Shown: positions 43,901 through 51,974, counted from the stretch's first letter. The stretch: 64,000 bases of DNA from a bacterium (GCA_030427205.1 JAUHXC010000045.1:1-64000); one strand, 5' to 3'. Numbers and translations are program-made. Notes: a model not told the origin generated them from the sequence alone.

Positions 43901-44465
43901 CGTACTCCCCGGGGTCGAGGGTCAGCTTGCCGCTCGAGGTGCCGGTCGGGTTGCCGTACATGTTGCCGTTGAGCTCGATGGCGTTGACGAACTGGCCGCC
44001 GAACAGCTGGATCGAGTGGATGGCCGCCCGGGGGAAGGGGCTGCCGCGGTGCCCCCCGAAGTGCTGCCGAACGGCGATCTCGGGCTCGTACTCGACCAGG
44101 AGCTGGTGGAGCACGGTGTCCGACCGGCCGCCGATCTTGTCGATGCGCCCCTGCACGGTGCGCTTGACCCCGCCGGTGCCGCCGGGGCCGTTGCCCTGCG
44201 CGGCGCCGCCGACGCCGATGTGCCGGCCCCGGTTGGTGTAGATGTCGATCCGGTGGATGACCTGATCGTAGCGGACGCGGACCTCGTGGATGTACTCCCC
44301 GTCGGCCAGCGTCAGGGTGCTGGTGAGGTTGCCGCCGCTGCCGCCGATCCGCTGTCCGTTGATGATGATCGCGTCGACGAAGTAGTTGCCGCTCAGCGCG
44401 ATGCTGGTGATCGTCCGGGCCGTGAACGGGGTGCCGGTCGGGCTCCCATAAGTCAGAGTGGGCAC
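40914..44465 (-). CDS. Seven-repeat jacalin-like lectin protein without signal peptide
   Basis: 1183 aa from GTG 44465 (AGAGGAGA just upstream). Seven repeats of about 120 residues begin near 13, 145, 264, 387, 514, 632 and 757. Each has I-x-x-I-x-L-R-x-G-x-x-V-D-A-I-x-x-N-G, a Gly-rich turn, L-T-L-x-D-G-E-Y-V and R-x-D-x-Y-T-N-x-G-R-x-I-G-G-G-G, the strand pattern of jacalin-type beta-prism lectins, which bind mannose or galactose. Repeat 7 is the most diverged. Residues about 860-1183 form a different, Trp/Gly-rich domain, possibly a beta-propeller. No signal peptide or membrane helix is visible, so export would need a non-classical route. Divergent from the 44771 lipoprotein gene. Confidence 0.85.
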   Translation of the reverse strand: MPTLTYGSPTGTPFTARTITSIALSGNYFVDAIIINGQRIGGSGGNLTSTLTLADGEYIHEVRVRYDQVIHRIDIYTNRGRHIGVGGAAQGNGPGGTGGVKRTVQGRIDKIGGRSDTVLHQLLVEYEPEIAVRQHFGGHRGSPFPRAAIHSIQLFGGQFVNAIELNGNMYGNPTGTSSGKLTLDPGEYVQAMAVRYGAHLDRIDVFTNRGRHIGAGGGGGALIELTGKITHLEGNVAEVVTGLEVTCEPDGRVTHTRGGGGGGSFEPREISTIGVRSGGDLDALVVNGQRFGGAGGGLHELTLADGEYVNMVRVRHGSRIDRLDFYTNQFRHVGGGSGGGGLSELRGRLKLIGGRNGNRVDQVKLVMVPDDELVTHWFGGTGGGLSVHRDIRTIALRASNGVDAIIINGQQHGGNGGTLSPTLTLADGEYVNCITVRHDSVLRRVDFYTNRGNHIGGGGGGSGHSEQTLVGRLDTLAIFAGTGLNGVAIRLVSEAAERVVGRGTLPGAGPSLFEYDRIESVAIRSGDLVDGIVINGNLHGAGGGGLSPTLTLGEGEYIDKVVLRHDENQTNRLDIYTNLGRHIGGGGNGGWPTTIVGRVVGISGDEGHFLPALSFKVDNEQAHRFGYFEVPTFPPQPIRQSIALRRGDRIDGVVIDGTLFGTQSGGLTETLTLQEDEYIRKAVVYGDQWFIHRLELYTSQGRSLTGGNSQGLTPQVVTGRIVAIGGAAEANFSGIIFSVLPDPVRVQSYGGPGGSGFPMRPFSKVALRHGSRVDAIELDDVRFGGGGGGYAGPVQLAADEFVNELQIRSGREVDWLKIKTTKNQVVQGGGGGGGYDVLRGEIVALGGASGNLLDRLTVMGRPAVSDASPDMVSTTKTSFANTPRLITFDKSGYSALTYVHIFGYRWKHLQDMIRLPDYNGKRYYMGTWSGGTVWEGARGAVFVAELDAGQTHGQVIWCDVLNNRHAAGGFNHPGDLRRIGDTVVIAGQNWPASWYAQANDPMPLGNGGNAVLFYDVRTPTKPIYTGKVGSCWDGSRRRTTGEVDAITAVKADGRYYMAFSGLQCHAPAFSPDVPWEFISTGDLGSPSPVLVNHNGVDVPCVAGVDKATGQVKFERLVFNSGTLGNGTTAVTRQPLVTTSGAAIPNLGSGMTSSVNTLANGDTVLVFANVESDGQIEIAEVDCV

Positions 44466-44770
44466 GTGATTCTCCTCTGCGGGCGCCGGGGGCGCCGCTG
44501 TCGTGATGTCGTCCTCTCGTCGAGCGGTCCGCGGGGTATGCCTCGGCGGGCACGTCGCGCCCCGGGTCCGTCGACTGGCCGACCCGTCGCGGCGCCGAGA
44601 CCGGAAAAAGAAAATGCGCGGCGATGCCCGGCCCGCGATCGCCTGCCGCCCGGCCGGCGATTTTTCTGTGGGGCGTTTTTCCGCTTTCTCCCGCGCCACG
44701 GGTCGTCCCGATCGAGGCCGGCTTCGGCGCTGCCGCACGCAGCGTTCGACGGCGGGTCCCGAGAGGAAAG
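44466..44770. other. Divergent intergenic region between the lectin and lipoprotein genes
   Basis: This 305-bp gap contains two A/T-richer islands in GC-rich DNA (about 44603-44615 and 44661-44690) where promoters may lie, and a hairpin-plus-T-run at 44638-44665. I see no ORF worth calling. The plus-strand frame through it is just the open upstream extension of the 44771 gene. Confidence 0.5.
44638..44665 (+). terminator. Possible leader terminator/attenuator before 44771
   Basis: ATCGCC (44638-44643) pairs with GGCGAT (44656-44661), followed by TTTTT. No plus-strand gene precedes it within the gap, so if real it may act in the leader of the lipoprotein operon, about 105 bp before its start. 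Confidence 0.3.
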
Positions 44771-45820
44771 ATGGCCGCCCGCTCCCCCATCACCACCCCG
44801 ATCGCCGCCCGCGCCCTGCGATTCTGCGCGGGACTCTGCGCGGCGCTGTCGACCGCGCTGAGCGGCTGCGCGCCGGTGACCGAGCCCGTCGGCCGGGCCT
44901 GCCACCCGTTTTTGGTGCCCGACGCCGGCGCGGCGCTGCCCCGCATCGAGTGCACCGCCGATCCGCAATGCCCGCCGCCGCTGGTCTGCACCCCGCCCGA
45001 AGAGCCCGAGAACGTGGACGGCCCGGCGACCTGCGCCGTCGACCTCTTCGGCAGCGAGCCCGACCTGCTCGTCGAGACCCTCGGGCGCGCGCGGCTGCCG
45101 CTCGACCTCATCGAGCTGCCCGACAACGACGGCCTGCTGGTGCAGTGGCGGCCCCCGAGCGACGCCGAGCGGATCCGCTGCGTCGTCACCGGCTGCCCGT
45201 GGACCGAGACGCTGGTGCGGGGCGGCTTCGAGCGCTGCGTGATCGTCGACGTGCTGCGCGATGTCGACCTGGGGGACGCGTTCACCATCACCCCGCGGGT
45301 CCAGAGCCGGTCCACCGAGCTCGACCCGCGCGCGCGCCTGCAGACCTGCGCCGTCGGCGAGGTGGACCTGCGCTATACCGCCACCGAGCTCAACCTGGCC
45401 TGCTGGGCCTTCAGCGAGACCGAGCTGGTGGCCGTCTCGTCCATCCACCGCATCGGGCCCGATCAGCTCGGGCGCCACCGCGATCGGATCATCGCCACCG
45501 ACTGCGCCTGGCCCCCGCCGGCCACCGGCGCGGCCTGCGTCGGCGCCGGCGCGGCGCTCGGGGTCTGCGTCGGCCCGCGCTGCTGCACCCCGTGTTCGAA
45601 AGACGCGCAGTGTGGCGGGGCGCGCGGCAGCTGCCGGCCCCTGCCGTCCGACGGCCGCTCGGGCAGCGACCCGCTGCCCGGCCCGTACCTGGGCTACTGC
45701 GCCGACAGCTGCGCGGGTGGCGCCGGCGCAGGCGATGCCGGCGCGGCTGATGGAGGCGGGCCGGACAGCGGCGTGCCCGACGCCGCGACCGACGCCGCGG
45801 ACGCGGGGGGTCTGCCATGA
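44771..45820 (+). CDS. Cys-rich lipoprotein, unknown function
   Basis: 349 aa from ATG 44771 (GAGAGGAAAG upstream). Lipobox L-S-G-C. Contains scattered Cys pairs (C-T-A-D-P-Q-C, C-V-V-T-G-C, C-C-T-P-C) but no known repeat. The C-terminus is an A/D/G-rich low-complexity tail typical of linkers elsewhere in this window, here placed last. Its stop overlaps the next gene's ATG (ATGA), so it pairs with the barrel-like protein at 45817. No function assigned. Confidence 0.8.
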   Translation: MAARSPITTPIAARALRFCAGLCAALSTALSGCAPVTEPVGRACHPFLVPDAGAALPRIECTADPQCPPPLVCTPPEEPENVDGPATCAVDLFGSEPDLLVETLGRARLPLDLIELPDNDGLLVQWRPPSDAERIRCVVTGCPWTETLVRGGFERCVIVDVLRDVDLGDAFTITPRVQSRSTELDPRARLQTCAVGEVDLRYTATELNLACWAFSETELVAVSSIHRIGPDQLGRHRDRIIATDCAWPPPATGAACVGAGAALGVCVGPRCCTPCSKDAQCGGARGSCRPLPSDGRSGSDPLPGPYLGYCADSCAGGAGAGDAGAADGGGPDSGVPDAATDAADAGGLP

Positions 45821-47760
45821 GGCTGCCGCTGCTCGTCTTCGCGGGGCTCACCCTGGCCGTGACGCTCGCCCCGTGCGCGGCCGCGCCGCTCGAGGCGCCC
45901 GGCGAGGAGTTCAAGCTCGTCCTCACCCCCGAGCCGGGACAGGCGCCGCCCGCGCGGGTCTGCCTCGCGTCGCGCAACGCCGGGATGAAGGCCCTGCGCT
46001 CGACGGCGGGCCACCTGGCGTCGCTGGATGCGGACGTCACCTGCCGCGGCGCCGACTGCCTGCTCGCCGCGCGACCGCCCCGCGGACGCTGCGCCCGTTG
46101 CCCCATCGAGGGCCACCCCGACTGCCGCGCCCGGCTCGATCCGGGGGACTGGCCGCCGGCGGACTACACCGTCGTCTGCGCCGACGACGCCTCCGCGCGG
46201 GCCGGCGGCGGCACGATCTTCGTGGCGGTCGAGTCGGTCGAGGCCGAGAACCCGCCCGAGTTCCACAGCTTCGAGGTCAGCGGCGGCCGCGTGCGCTGGA
46301 GCCCCGTGCGGGACATCCGACGCCCCAGCTACCGGGTGCTGGGCGGCGACTTCGAGTCGTCCCGGCTGAGCTACCCCCGCCGGCCGACCGATCGCCCGTG
46401 GGCCGAGGTGCCGATCCGCCGCCGCTGCCGCTGCCTCGACGCGCAGCTGCCCGTGGGCCTCGACGCGGTGCGCGCCGTGCAGATCGACGGCGCGCCGGTC
46501 TGTCGGGGGTCCGTCGGCGCGGGTGATCTGCTGCCCATCGAGGTGCCGGCGACCGCCCGCGGGCGGGTGCGCGGGCTGGGCATCGAGTCGGGCCACGCGC
46601 GGCTCGAGATGGCGTGGGGCGGGCGCTGGCCGGCGGCGCCGCTCGCCCCGATCCCGACCCGCGTCGACTTCGGCTGGCGGGTGCCTTGCGCCTGGCCGGG
46701 CGGCGCGCGCTGCCCCGCGGTTCGGGTGCGCGGCGCCCGCTGTCGCTCGACCGGCCGCGTCGACGGCGTCTGCCGCTATCGGTGCAGCGCCCGCTCGCCC
46801 GGCGCGCTCGTCGCGCCGATCGACGTCGACTTCACCCTCGATACGCCGCCGCTGCGCTGGCGAGACGCGATCAGCGCGCCGGGGGACGTCTCGTCGACCG
46901 ACGTGCCCGACGCGCAGCGGGTCGTCTGGGCCGACGTCTCCGCGTGGCCGCGGGCCGTGCCCGGCGACCGGATCGACGCCGTGCGCATCCAGCAGCCCGA
47001 CGGCTCGGCCCATACCATGGCCCTGTCGGCGGACGCCGAGCGGATCTGGATCGCGACGCCCGGCGCCCGCTGCGGTCTGTCGTTGGGCGTGACCCCGCGC
47101 GGCGAGCGGGACTACCTCACCCGCCAGGCGGCGGTCGGCGAAGGCGGGCGGCTGGCGATCGAGCCGCCCGCGCAGCAGGTCGTGCCCTGGGACCTGCACC
47201 TGGGCCTCGACGGCGGCGCCGGCTGGTTGGCCTTCCCCAGCGAGCAGGGGGCGCAGCTGCAGACGCAGCTCACCGGCTTCGCGGCGCTCGGCCTGCGGCT
47301 GCGCGCGCCGGGTCGCCGCTGGTTCGGCGACGCGCGGATCGTCGGCGGCGCGATCTCCGACTGGGCCTACGGGGCGCTGGGCAGCGGCGGCGACGGCTGG
47401 CTCACCCGGACCGCGCCGCTGGGGCTGCTCGGCGCCGAGCTGACCGCGGGCTACAGCCTGCTCGTCGAGCGCACGGCGCTGCACCTCTTCGTCGGCGGCG
47501 GACCGACGATGGCGCTCGCGCTGCGCGATCAGGACGTCGGGCGGCTGCCCCACGGCCGCTGGCTCGGGTCGGCGGTGCTCGGCGGGCAGTGGCCGATCCG
47601 GGCCGAGCTGAGCACCTACGCCCACGTCCGGGTGACCCTGCGCTATGTCTTCGGCGGGGTCGTGCGGCGCTTCGAGACCAACTTCGTAAACCGCTCCGTC
47701 GAGCGCAGCGACGCCGCAGGGCTCATCCTGCTGACCGGCGGCCTCGATCTGGGGTTGTGA
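45817..47760 (+). CDS. Exported protein with a probable C-terminal outer-membrane barrel; unknown
   Basis: 647 aa with a Sec signal peptide (cleavage near A-A-A). The N-terminal about 440 residues are Cys/Arg-rich and beta-rich. The last about 190 residues show alternating hydrophobic strands with aromatic girdles (L-G-A-E-L-T-A-G-Y-S-L-L, A-H-V-R-V-T-L-R-Y-V-F-G-G-V) and end in L-T-G-G-L-D-L-G-L, consistent with an outer-membrane beta-barrel, although the terminal residue is Leu, not Phe. Translationally coupled to the 44771 lipoprotein. I do not recognise a family. Confidence 0.75.
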   Translation: MRLPLLVFAGLTLAVTLAPCAAAPLEAPGEEFKLVLTPEPGQAPPARVCLASRNAGMKALRSTAGHLASLDADVTCRGADCLLAARPPRGRCARCPIEGHPDCRARLDPGDWPPADYTVVCADDASARAGGGTIFVAVESVEAENPPEFHSFEVSGGRVRWSPVRDIRRPSYRVLGGDFESSRLSYPRRPTDRPWAEVPIRRRCRCLDAQLPVGLDAVRAVQIDGAPVCRGSVGAGDLLPIEVPATARGRVRGLGIESGHARLEMAWGGRWPAAPLAPIPTRVDFGWRVPCAWPGGARCPAVRVRGARCRSTGRVDGVCRYRCSARSPGALVAPIDVDFTLDTPPLRWRDAISAPGDVSSTDVPDAQRVVWADVSAWPRAVPGDRIDAVRIQQPDGSAHTMALSADAERIWIATPGARCGLSLGVTPRGERDYLTRQAAVGEGGRLAIEPPAQQVVPWDLHLGLDGGAGWLAFPSEQGAQLQTQLTGFAALGLRLRAPGRRWFGDARIVGGAISDWAYGALGSGGDGWLTRTAPLGLLGAELTAGYSLLVERTALHLFVGGGPTMALALRDQDVGRLPHGRWLGSAVLGGQWPIRAELSTYAHVRVTLRYVFGGVVRRFETNFVNRSVERSDAAGLILLTGGLDLGL

Positions 47761-47806
47761 CGATGCGCAGCCTGCCCGATACACGCTGCCGACCCTACGG
47801 CGGATA

Positions 47807-47829
47807 CCGTTTGCTTGGACCGCAAACGG
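47807..47829. promoter_or_regulatory. 8-7-8 inverted repeat upstream of the ECF sigma operon
   Basis: CCGTTTGC (47807-47814) and GCAAACGG (47822-47829) are perfect complements around TTGGACC, 49 bp before the sigma factor start and 46 bp after the previous stop. Operator for the sigma operon or a weak terminator of the preceding one. Confidence 0.4.
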
Positions 47830-47877
47830 ACGATAGGCTCTTCGGTCCCTTCGCAGAGTGCCCCGGATCGTCGAGCC

Positions 47878-48378
47878 ATGCCCCCGTACAGCGATGCGTT
47901 GCTGACCCGTCTCTTCCGGCTGCACGGCCCGATGGTCCTGCGGCGCGCGCGGGGTATCCTCGGCAGTCACGCCGACGCCGAAGAGGCGATGCAAGAGGTC
48001 TTCATCAAGGCCATGTCGGCCATCGAGTCGGCCCGCGACGACGACCTGACCGGCTGGTTCTACCGCATGACGACCAACCACTGCCTCAACCGCCTGCGCG
48101 ATCGCAAGCGGCGGCGCCAGCTCATCGACGAGAAGGTCGCCCCGGCCGAAGATCGCAGCACGCAGCACGATCCCGACGCGATGCTCACCCTGCGCTGGCT
48201 GCTGGCCAACGCCGACGCGCGGCAGGCGCAGGTGGTGGTCTACGTGCACGTCGATGGCCTGCGTCAGGCGCAGGTTGCCGAGCTGATGGGCATCACCGAG
48301 CGCTCGGTGCGCAACTTGTTGCGGCGCTTCGAGGCATGGGCCGACAAGCAGCTCGCCGGCCGAGGGAGGCGCCGTTGA
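47878..48378 (+). CDS. ECF-type RNA polymerase sigma factor
   Basis: 166 aa from ATG 47878. Region 2 is visible (A-D-A-E-E-A-M-Q-E-V-F-I-K-A, G-W-F-Y-R-M-T-T-N-H-C-L-N) and region 4 (V-V-Y-V-H-V-D-G-L-R-Q-A-Q-V-A-E-L-M-G-I-T-E-R-S-V-R-N-L). It lacks regions 1 and 3, as expected of the extracytoplasmic-function group. Its stop overlaps the TTG start of the next gene, whose product is a plausible anti-sigma, so the pair is co-translated. First gene of the sigma-anti-sigma-caspase-lipoprotein operon. Confidence 0.92.
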   Translation: MPPYSDALLTRLFRLHGPMVLRRARGILGSHADAEEAMQEVFIKAMSAIESARDDDLTGWFYRMTTNHCLNRLRDRKRRRQLIDEKVAPAEDRSTQHDPDAMLTLRWLLANADARQAQVVVYVHVDGLRQAQVAELMGITERSVRNLLRRFEAWADKQLAGRGRRR

Positions 48379-49172
48379 ACTTCAGCGATCTGACCGCAGG
48401 GCTGGAGGCGTGGCCCGACGACGCGCCGTCGCGCCTCGACATCGACCGGCTGCACGCCGGCGAGATCGACGGCGAGGCGGCCGACGCGCTGCGGGCGCGC
48501 ATCGCCCGCTCGCCCGAGGCGGCGGCTTATCTCGCCGCCCGCGAGCGCGGCTTCGACGACGCGCCGATCGATCCCCGCGCGAGCCTCGCCGCCATCCGCC
48601 GGGGCATGGCCGACGCGCGCGAGGCGCGGGCCGCCCGTGACCCGCGGGCCGTGCTGCGGCGCTGGCTGCCGCTGCTGGCCGCCGCGGCGGTGGGCGCGGC
48701 GGCGGTCTTCTTCTTCGTCGGCCGCGGCGGCCCGCCCGTCGCGCCCGATCCGCCGATCGATACGGTGCGCATCAAGGGCGACCTGCGGCTGCGGGTCTTC
48801 CGCCGCACGGCGAGCGGGGCCGAGGAGGTGCTCTCCGGCGACCCCTTCGCCCCCGGCGACGCCCTGCGCTTCCGGGCCAAGCTGCCCGAGGCGGGGCGAG
48901 TCACCGTGGTGGGCGTCGAAGGCGACGGCACCCTGTACACCGCCTGGCCGCCGCCCGGCGCGGCGCTCAGCGACCGGTTCGAAGCCGGCGCGGACGTGCA
49001 GCTGCCCGAGGCGGTCGCCCTCGACGACGTGCCCGGCACCGAGACGCTGCACCTGGTGCTCTGCCCCGACGACGTGGCGCCCGTCTGCGCCTCGGCCGGC
49101 GCCGAGGCGGCCCCGAACTGCCCCGAGGGCTGCCGCAGCACGCCCTTCGTCGTGCGCAAGGTCGCGCCGTGA
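48375..49172 (+). CDS. Membrane-anchored anti-sigma-like protein
   Basis: 265 aa from TTG 48375, chosen because GGGAGG lies 6-11 bases upstream and TTG overlaps the sigma stop (TTGA). N-terminal cytoplasmic helical part (about 1-90, L-H-A-G-E-I-D-G-E, R-S-P-E-A-A-A-Y-L-A-A-R), one transmembrane helix (about 97-116, F-F-F-V-G), then an extracytoplasmic beta domain with late cysteines that resembles DUF4384-type envelope domains. No zinc-binding HxxxCxxC motif. Position right after an ECF sigma gene and topology support anti-sigma function; direct binding is inferred. Confidence 0.75.
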   Translation: MNFSDLTAGLEAWPDDAPSRLDIDRLHAGEIDGEAADALRARIARSPEAAAYLAARERGFDDAPIDPRASLAAIRRGMADAREARAARDPRAVLRRWLPLLAAAAVGAAAVFFFVGRGGPPVAPDPPIDTVRIKGDLRLRVFRRTASGAEEVLSGDPFAPGDALRFRAKLPEAGRVTVVGVEGDGTLYTAWPPPGAALSDRFEAGADVQLPEAVALDDVPGTETLHLVLCPDDVAPVCASAGAEAAPNCPEGCRSTPFVVRKVAP

Positions 49173-50752
49173 TGCAGCGGCCGCCGGTCCGCGTCGGGCT
49201 CGCCAGCGGGCTCGCGCTGCTGCTGCTCTTGTGGGCCGCGACCGCCATGGCGCTGCCCGAGCAGACCTGGGTGCTGGCCATCGGCAATAACTTCGGTGAT
49301 CCCGACGAGATCGGCCTGCGCTACGCCGAGCGCGACGCCCGCGAGTTCGCCGACGTGCTGCACCAGCTCGGCGGCGTGCCGGCGGGCCGCATCCGGGTGC
49401 TGGCCGACGGCTCCGCCGAGGCGGTGGTCGAGGCCCTCGACGAGATCGAGCGCCGCCTCGCCGAGACCGCCGGCCCCTCGGCGCTCGTCGTCTTCTACTC
49501 GGGCCACGCCGACGCGCACACCCTGCACCTCGGCGGCACCCGGCTCGCTTTCGCCGATCTGCGCGGTCGCATCGAGGCCAGCCGGGCCACCTTGCGGCTG
49601 CTGATCGTCGACGCCTGCGGGTCGGGCGGCGTCTCGCGGGTCAAGGGCGTCACCCGAGCCCCGACGTTCGCCGTCGAGGTCGAGGACGGCGGCGCGTCGG
49701 AGGGCATGGCGGTCATCACCTCGAGCACCGCCAACGAGAGCAGCCAGGAGTCCGATCGGCTGCAGGCGTCGTTCTTCTCGCACCACCTGGTCAACGGCCT
49801 GCGCGGCGCCGCCGACGCCGACGAGGACGGGGTCGTCAGCCTCGACGAAGCCTACGCCTACAGCTACGCCGAGACCCTGCGCTCGTCGGGGCGCACGATG
49901 ACCCTGCAGCACCCGACCTACAACGTCGACCTCAAGGGCAAGGGCCAGGTCGTCCTGACCCGGCCCGCCCGGCCCGGCAGCCGGCTCGGCCGGGTCGAGC
50001 TGGGGCAGGCGGTGGTGCACCTCGTCAGCGGCCCCGACGGCGCGCTCGTCGCCGAGCTGCACCCGGGGCGCCCGCGGGCCGAGGTGGCGCTGCCCGCGCG
50101 GCGCTATCGGGTGCAGGAGCGCCTGCCGCGGGTCTACCGGCAATACGCCTTCGAACTGCGCCCGGGTCAGCGGCTGGCGCTCGCCGATCTCGACGCGAGC
50201 GAGCTGCGCTACGACCGGCTGGTGCGCAAGGGCGGCGGCGTCGACCGCGCGATCCACGGGCTCTCGCTGCTCGGCGGGGCCCGGGGCGAGATCGTGCCCG
50301 GCGACGGGGCCACCGGGCACCTCGTGCTGGGTTATGGCCTCGATACCCGCTGGCTGACGGCCGGCGTGCGCCTGCGCGGCACCCGCGCGGTGAGCCGCAC
50401 CCCGATCGGCGGCGCCGAGCGGATCCACAGCGAGCTGGGGCTCGGGCTCACCGCCGAGCACATCGTCGACACCGCGTGGCTGAGCCTGTCGTTCGGCGTC
50501 GCGCTCGAAGGCATGCTGCACAGCCAGACCTTCGCCGACGACGAGCCCGATCGCCGCGCGGGCGCGCTGGGCGTCGGCGCGCTGTTCGCCCTCGAGCGCG
50601 TCCTGTGGCGCGGGATCTCGCTGCGCCTCGAGGCCGGCCCGACGACGACGCTGCTGCGGCGGGCCGCGGTGGCCGGCGGGGCGATCACGTCCGTCGCCGA
50701 CGAGGCGGTGCTGACCTGGTGGTCGAGCGGGGGGCTCAAATGGCGACTCTGA
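49169..50752 (+). CDS. Exported caspase-family (C14) protease with C-terminal barrel-like domain
   Basis: 527 aa from GTG 49169 (ATG 49172 equally possible). A signal peptide (L-L-L-L-L-W-A-A-T-A-M-A) precedes a caspase-like domain: W-V-L-A-I-G-N-N-F-G-D, catalytic His in F-Y-S-G-H-A-D-A (H113) and Cys in I-V-D-A-C-G-S-G-G (C150), with S-S-T-A-N-E-S-S after. Both catalytic residues are intact. From residue about 350 the chain has alternating beta strands (H-L-V-L-G-Y-G-L-D-T, L-S-L-S-F-G-V-A-L-E-G) and ends W-R-L, suggesting an outer-membrane barrel or lipocalin-like fold. Overlaps the anti-sigma and the 50740 genes; same operon. Confidence 0.88.
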   Translation: MMQRPPVRVGLASGLALLLLLWAATAMALPEQTWVLAIGNNFGDPDEIGLRYAERDAREFADVLHQLGGVPAGRIRVLADGSAEAVVEALDEIERRLAETAGPSALVVFYSGHADAHTLHLGGTRLAFADLRGRIEASRATLRLLIVDACGSGGVSRVKGVTRAPTFAVEVEDGGASEGMAVITSSTANESSQESDRLQASFFSHHLVNGLRGAADADEDGVVSLDEAYAYSYAETLRSSGRTMTLQHPTYNVDLKGKGQVVLTRPARPGSRLGRVELGQAVVHLVSGPDGALVAELHPGRPRAEVALPARRYRVQERLPRVYRQYAFELRPGQRLALADLDASELRYDRLVRKGGGVDRAIHGLSLLGGARGEIVPGDGATGHLVLGYGLDTRWLTAGVRLRGTRAVSRTPIGGAERIHSELGLGLTAEHIVDTAWLSLSFGVALEGMLHSQTFADDEPDRRAGALGVGALFALERVLWRGISLRLEAGPTTTLLRRAAVAGGAITSVADEAVLTWWSSGGLKWRL

Positions 50753-51882
50753 GACGGGCCGGCATCTGGGCCGGGGTGATCGCCTGCGTGGCCTGCGGCG
50801 ACGCGGTGGTGCCCCAGAGCTTCGAAGGCACGCCGGTCTTCGGCCACGAGCGCCTGATCATCAGCGGCGAGGTCCTGCCCGAGCTGCCGCTGGCCTACGC
50901 CGTCTTCTGGCACCCGCGAGGCTACGCCACCGACGGTTGGGACGACGCCGTCGAGCAGCCCGGCACCCGGCGGCCGCTGGTCACCACGGGCGAGGTGCCG
51001 TTCAACCTCTTCGCGCACCCGATCGACGCCATGCTCGCCCGCACGCCGAGCGGCGCGCGCTTCGGCCTCGGGACCATCCTGGCCTATACCGACGAAGACC
51101 GGGACGGGCGCTATGATCACACGGTCGACCGCCTGGTGGGCTTCGCCGACCAGGGGCTGCTCTACGTGCCCGACGCGCTCGACGAGGGCGACTCGCCCAC
51201 CGAGCACCCGCTGAGCGCCGGCTACCACCGCGTCGACATGCCGCTCGGCTGCGTGCAGGTCATCGTCGGCGGCCGCGAGTGCGACCCCACGCTCGGCGAG
51301 GCGTGCCAGGACGACGACGTCTGCGACCGTGGCGTCTGCCTGGGCCGGGACGCGCTGCTCAACCGCGGCCACTGCGCGCTGCCGGCGGCGCCCGACGCGT
51401 GCGATCCCGACAACGGCGCGCTGACCTTCCAGCGGCTCGACGGCGGGCTGACGCCCTACTGGTTGCAGCACTGCACGCAGACGGCGGACTGCGGCGCCGA
51501 CGTGCGGCGCTACTGCGACGTCGCGGCCGGGGCCTGCGTGGCCGACGACGACATCATCCTGCAGGTGGGTGTGCGGCTGCCCGAGGCGCCGTGCACCGGG
51601 GCCCGCGCGCTGATCGATGCGTTCGTCGACGGCGATCCGATGGTAGGGCCGGAGCCGGAGCCGGGGCCGGAGCCCGAGCCGGAGCCAGAACCCGAGCCGG
51701 AGCCAGAGCCCGAGCCGGAGCCAGAGCCCGAGCCGGAGCCCGAGCCCGAGCCGGAGCCCGAGCCCGAGCCAGAACCCGAACCCGAGCCGGAGCCGGAGCC
51801 CGAGCCCGAGCCACCGCCCGAACCCGAGCCCGAGCCCCCGCCCGAACCCGAGCCCGAGCCCCCGCCCGAACCCGAGCCATAG
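50740..51882 (+). CDS. Lipoprotein with a C-terminal Glu-Pro repeat tail
   Basis: 380 aa from ATG 50740, overlapping the caspase gene by 13 bp. Lipobox V-A-C. Residues 20-170 form a beta-rich domain (I-I-S-G-E-V-L-P-E-L-P, with D-E-D-R-D-G-R-Y-D, a possible Ca loop); then Cys-rich segments (C-D-P, C-Q-D-D-D-V-C-D-R-G-V-C); then about 76 residues of almost pure (Pro-Glu)n with P-P-P interruptions to the very end. The tail is encoded by a hexamer array (51652-51879). Probably a rigid cell-wall-spanning spacer. Last gene of the sigma-caspase operon. Confidence 0.82.
   Translation: MATLRRAGIWAGVIACVACGDAVVPQSFEGTPVFGHERLIISGEVLPELPLAYAVFWHPRGYATDGWDDAVEQPGTRRPLVTTGEVPFNLFAHPIDAMLARTPSGARFGLGTILAYTDEDRDGRYDHTVDRLVGFADQGLLYVPDALDEGDSPTEHPLSAGYHRVDMPLGCVQVIVGGRECDPTLGEACQDDDVCDRGVCLGRDALLNRGHCALPAAPDACDPDNGALTFQRLDGGLTPYWLQHCTQTADCGADVRRYCDVAAGACVADDDIILQVGVRLPEAPCTGARALIDAFVDGDPMVGPEPEPGPEPEPEPEPEPEPEPEPEPEPEPEPEPEPEPEPEPEPEPEPEPEPEPEPPPEPEPEPPPEPEPEPPPEPEP
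51652..51879 (+). repeat. Hexanucleotide (GAGCCC/GAGCCG) coding array
   Basis: About 38 hexamers encoding Glu-Pro, ending at the gene's stop codon. Slippage-prone; loss or gain of units keeps frame because the unit is 6 bp. The 92-bp gap after the gene holds no feature I can support. Confidence 0.9.
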
Positions 51883-51974
51883 CCCGCAGACGGCCCGCCG
51901 CACCACCAGCGCCTTGCGTCGGCGGCCGTTTCGGGTGAGCTTCGGTCTCCGCCCCCGACCACGGAGCCCGACCC

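Noticed and set aside
46614..48374. N-terminal extension of the anti-sigma-like gene
   Set aside because: Arg-rich shadow of the barrel and sigma genes; the TTG with GGGAGG just upstream is a better start.
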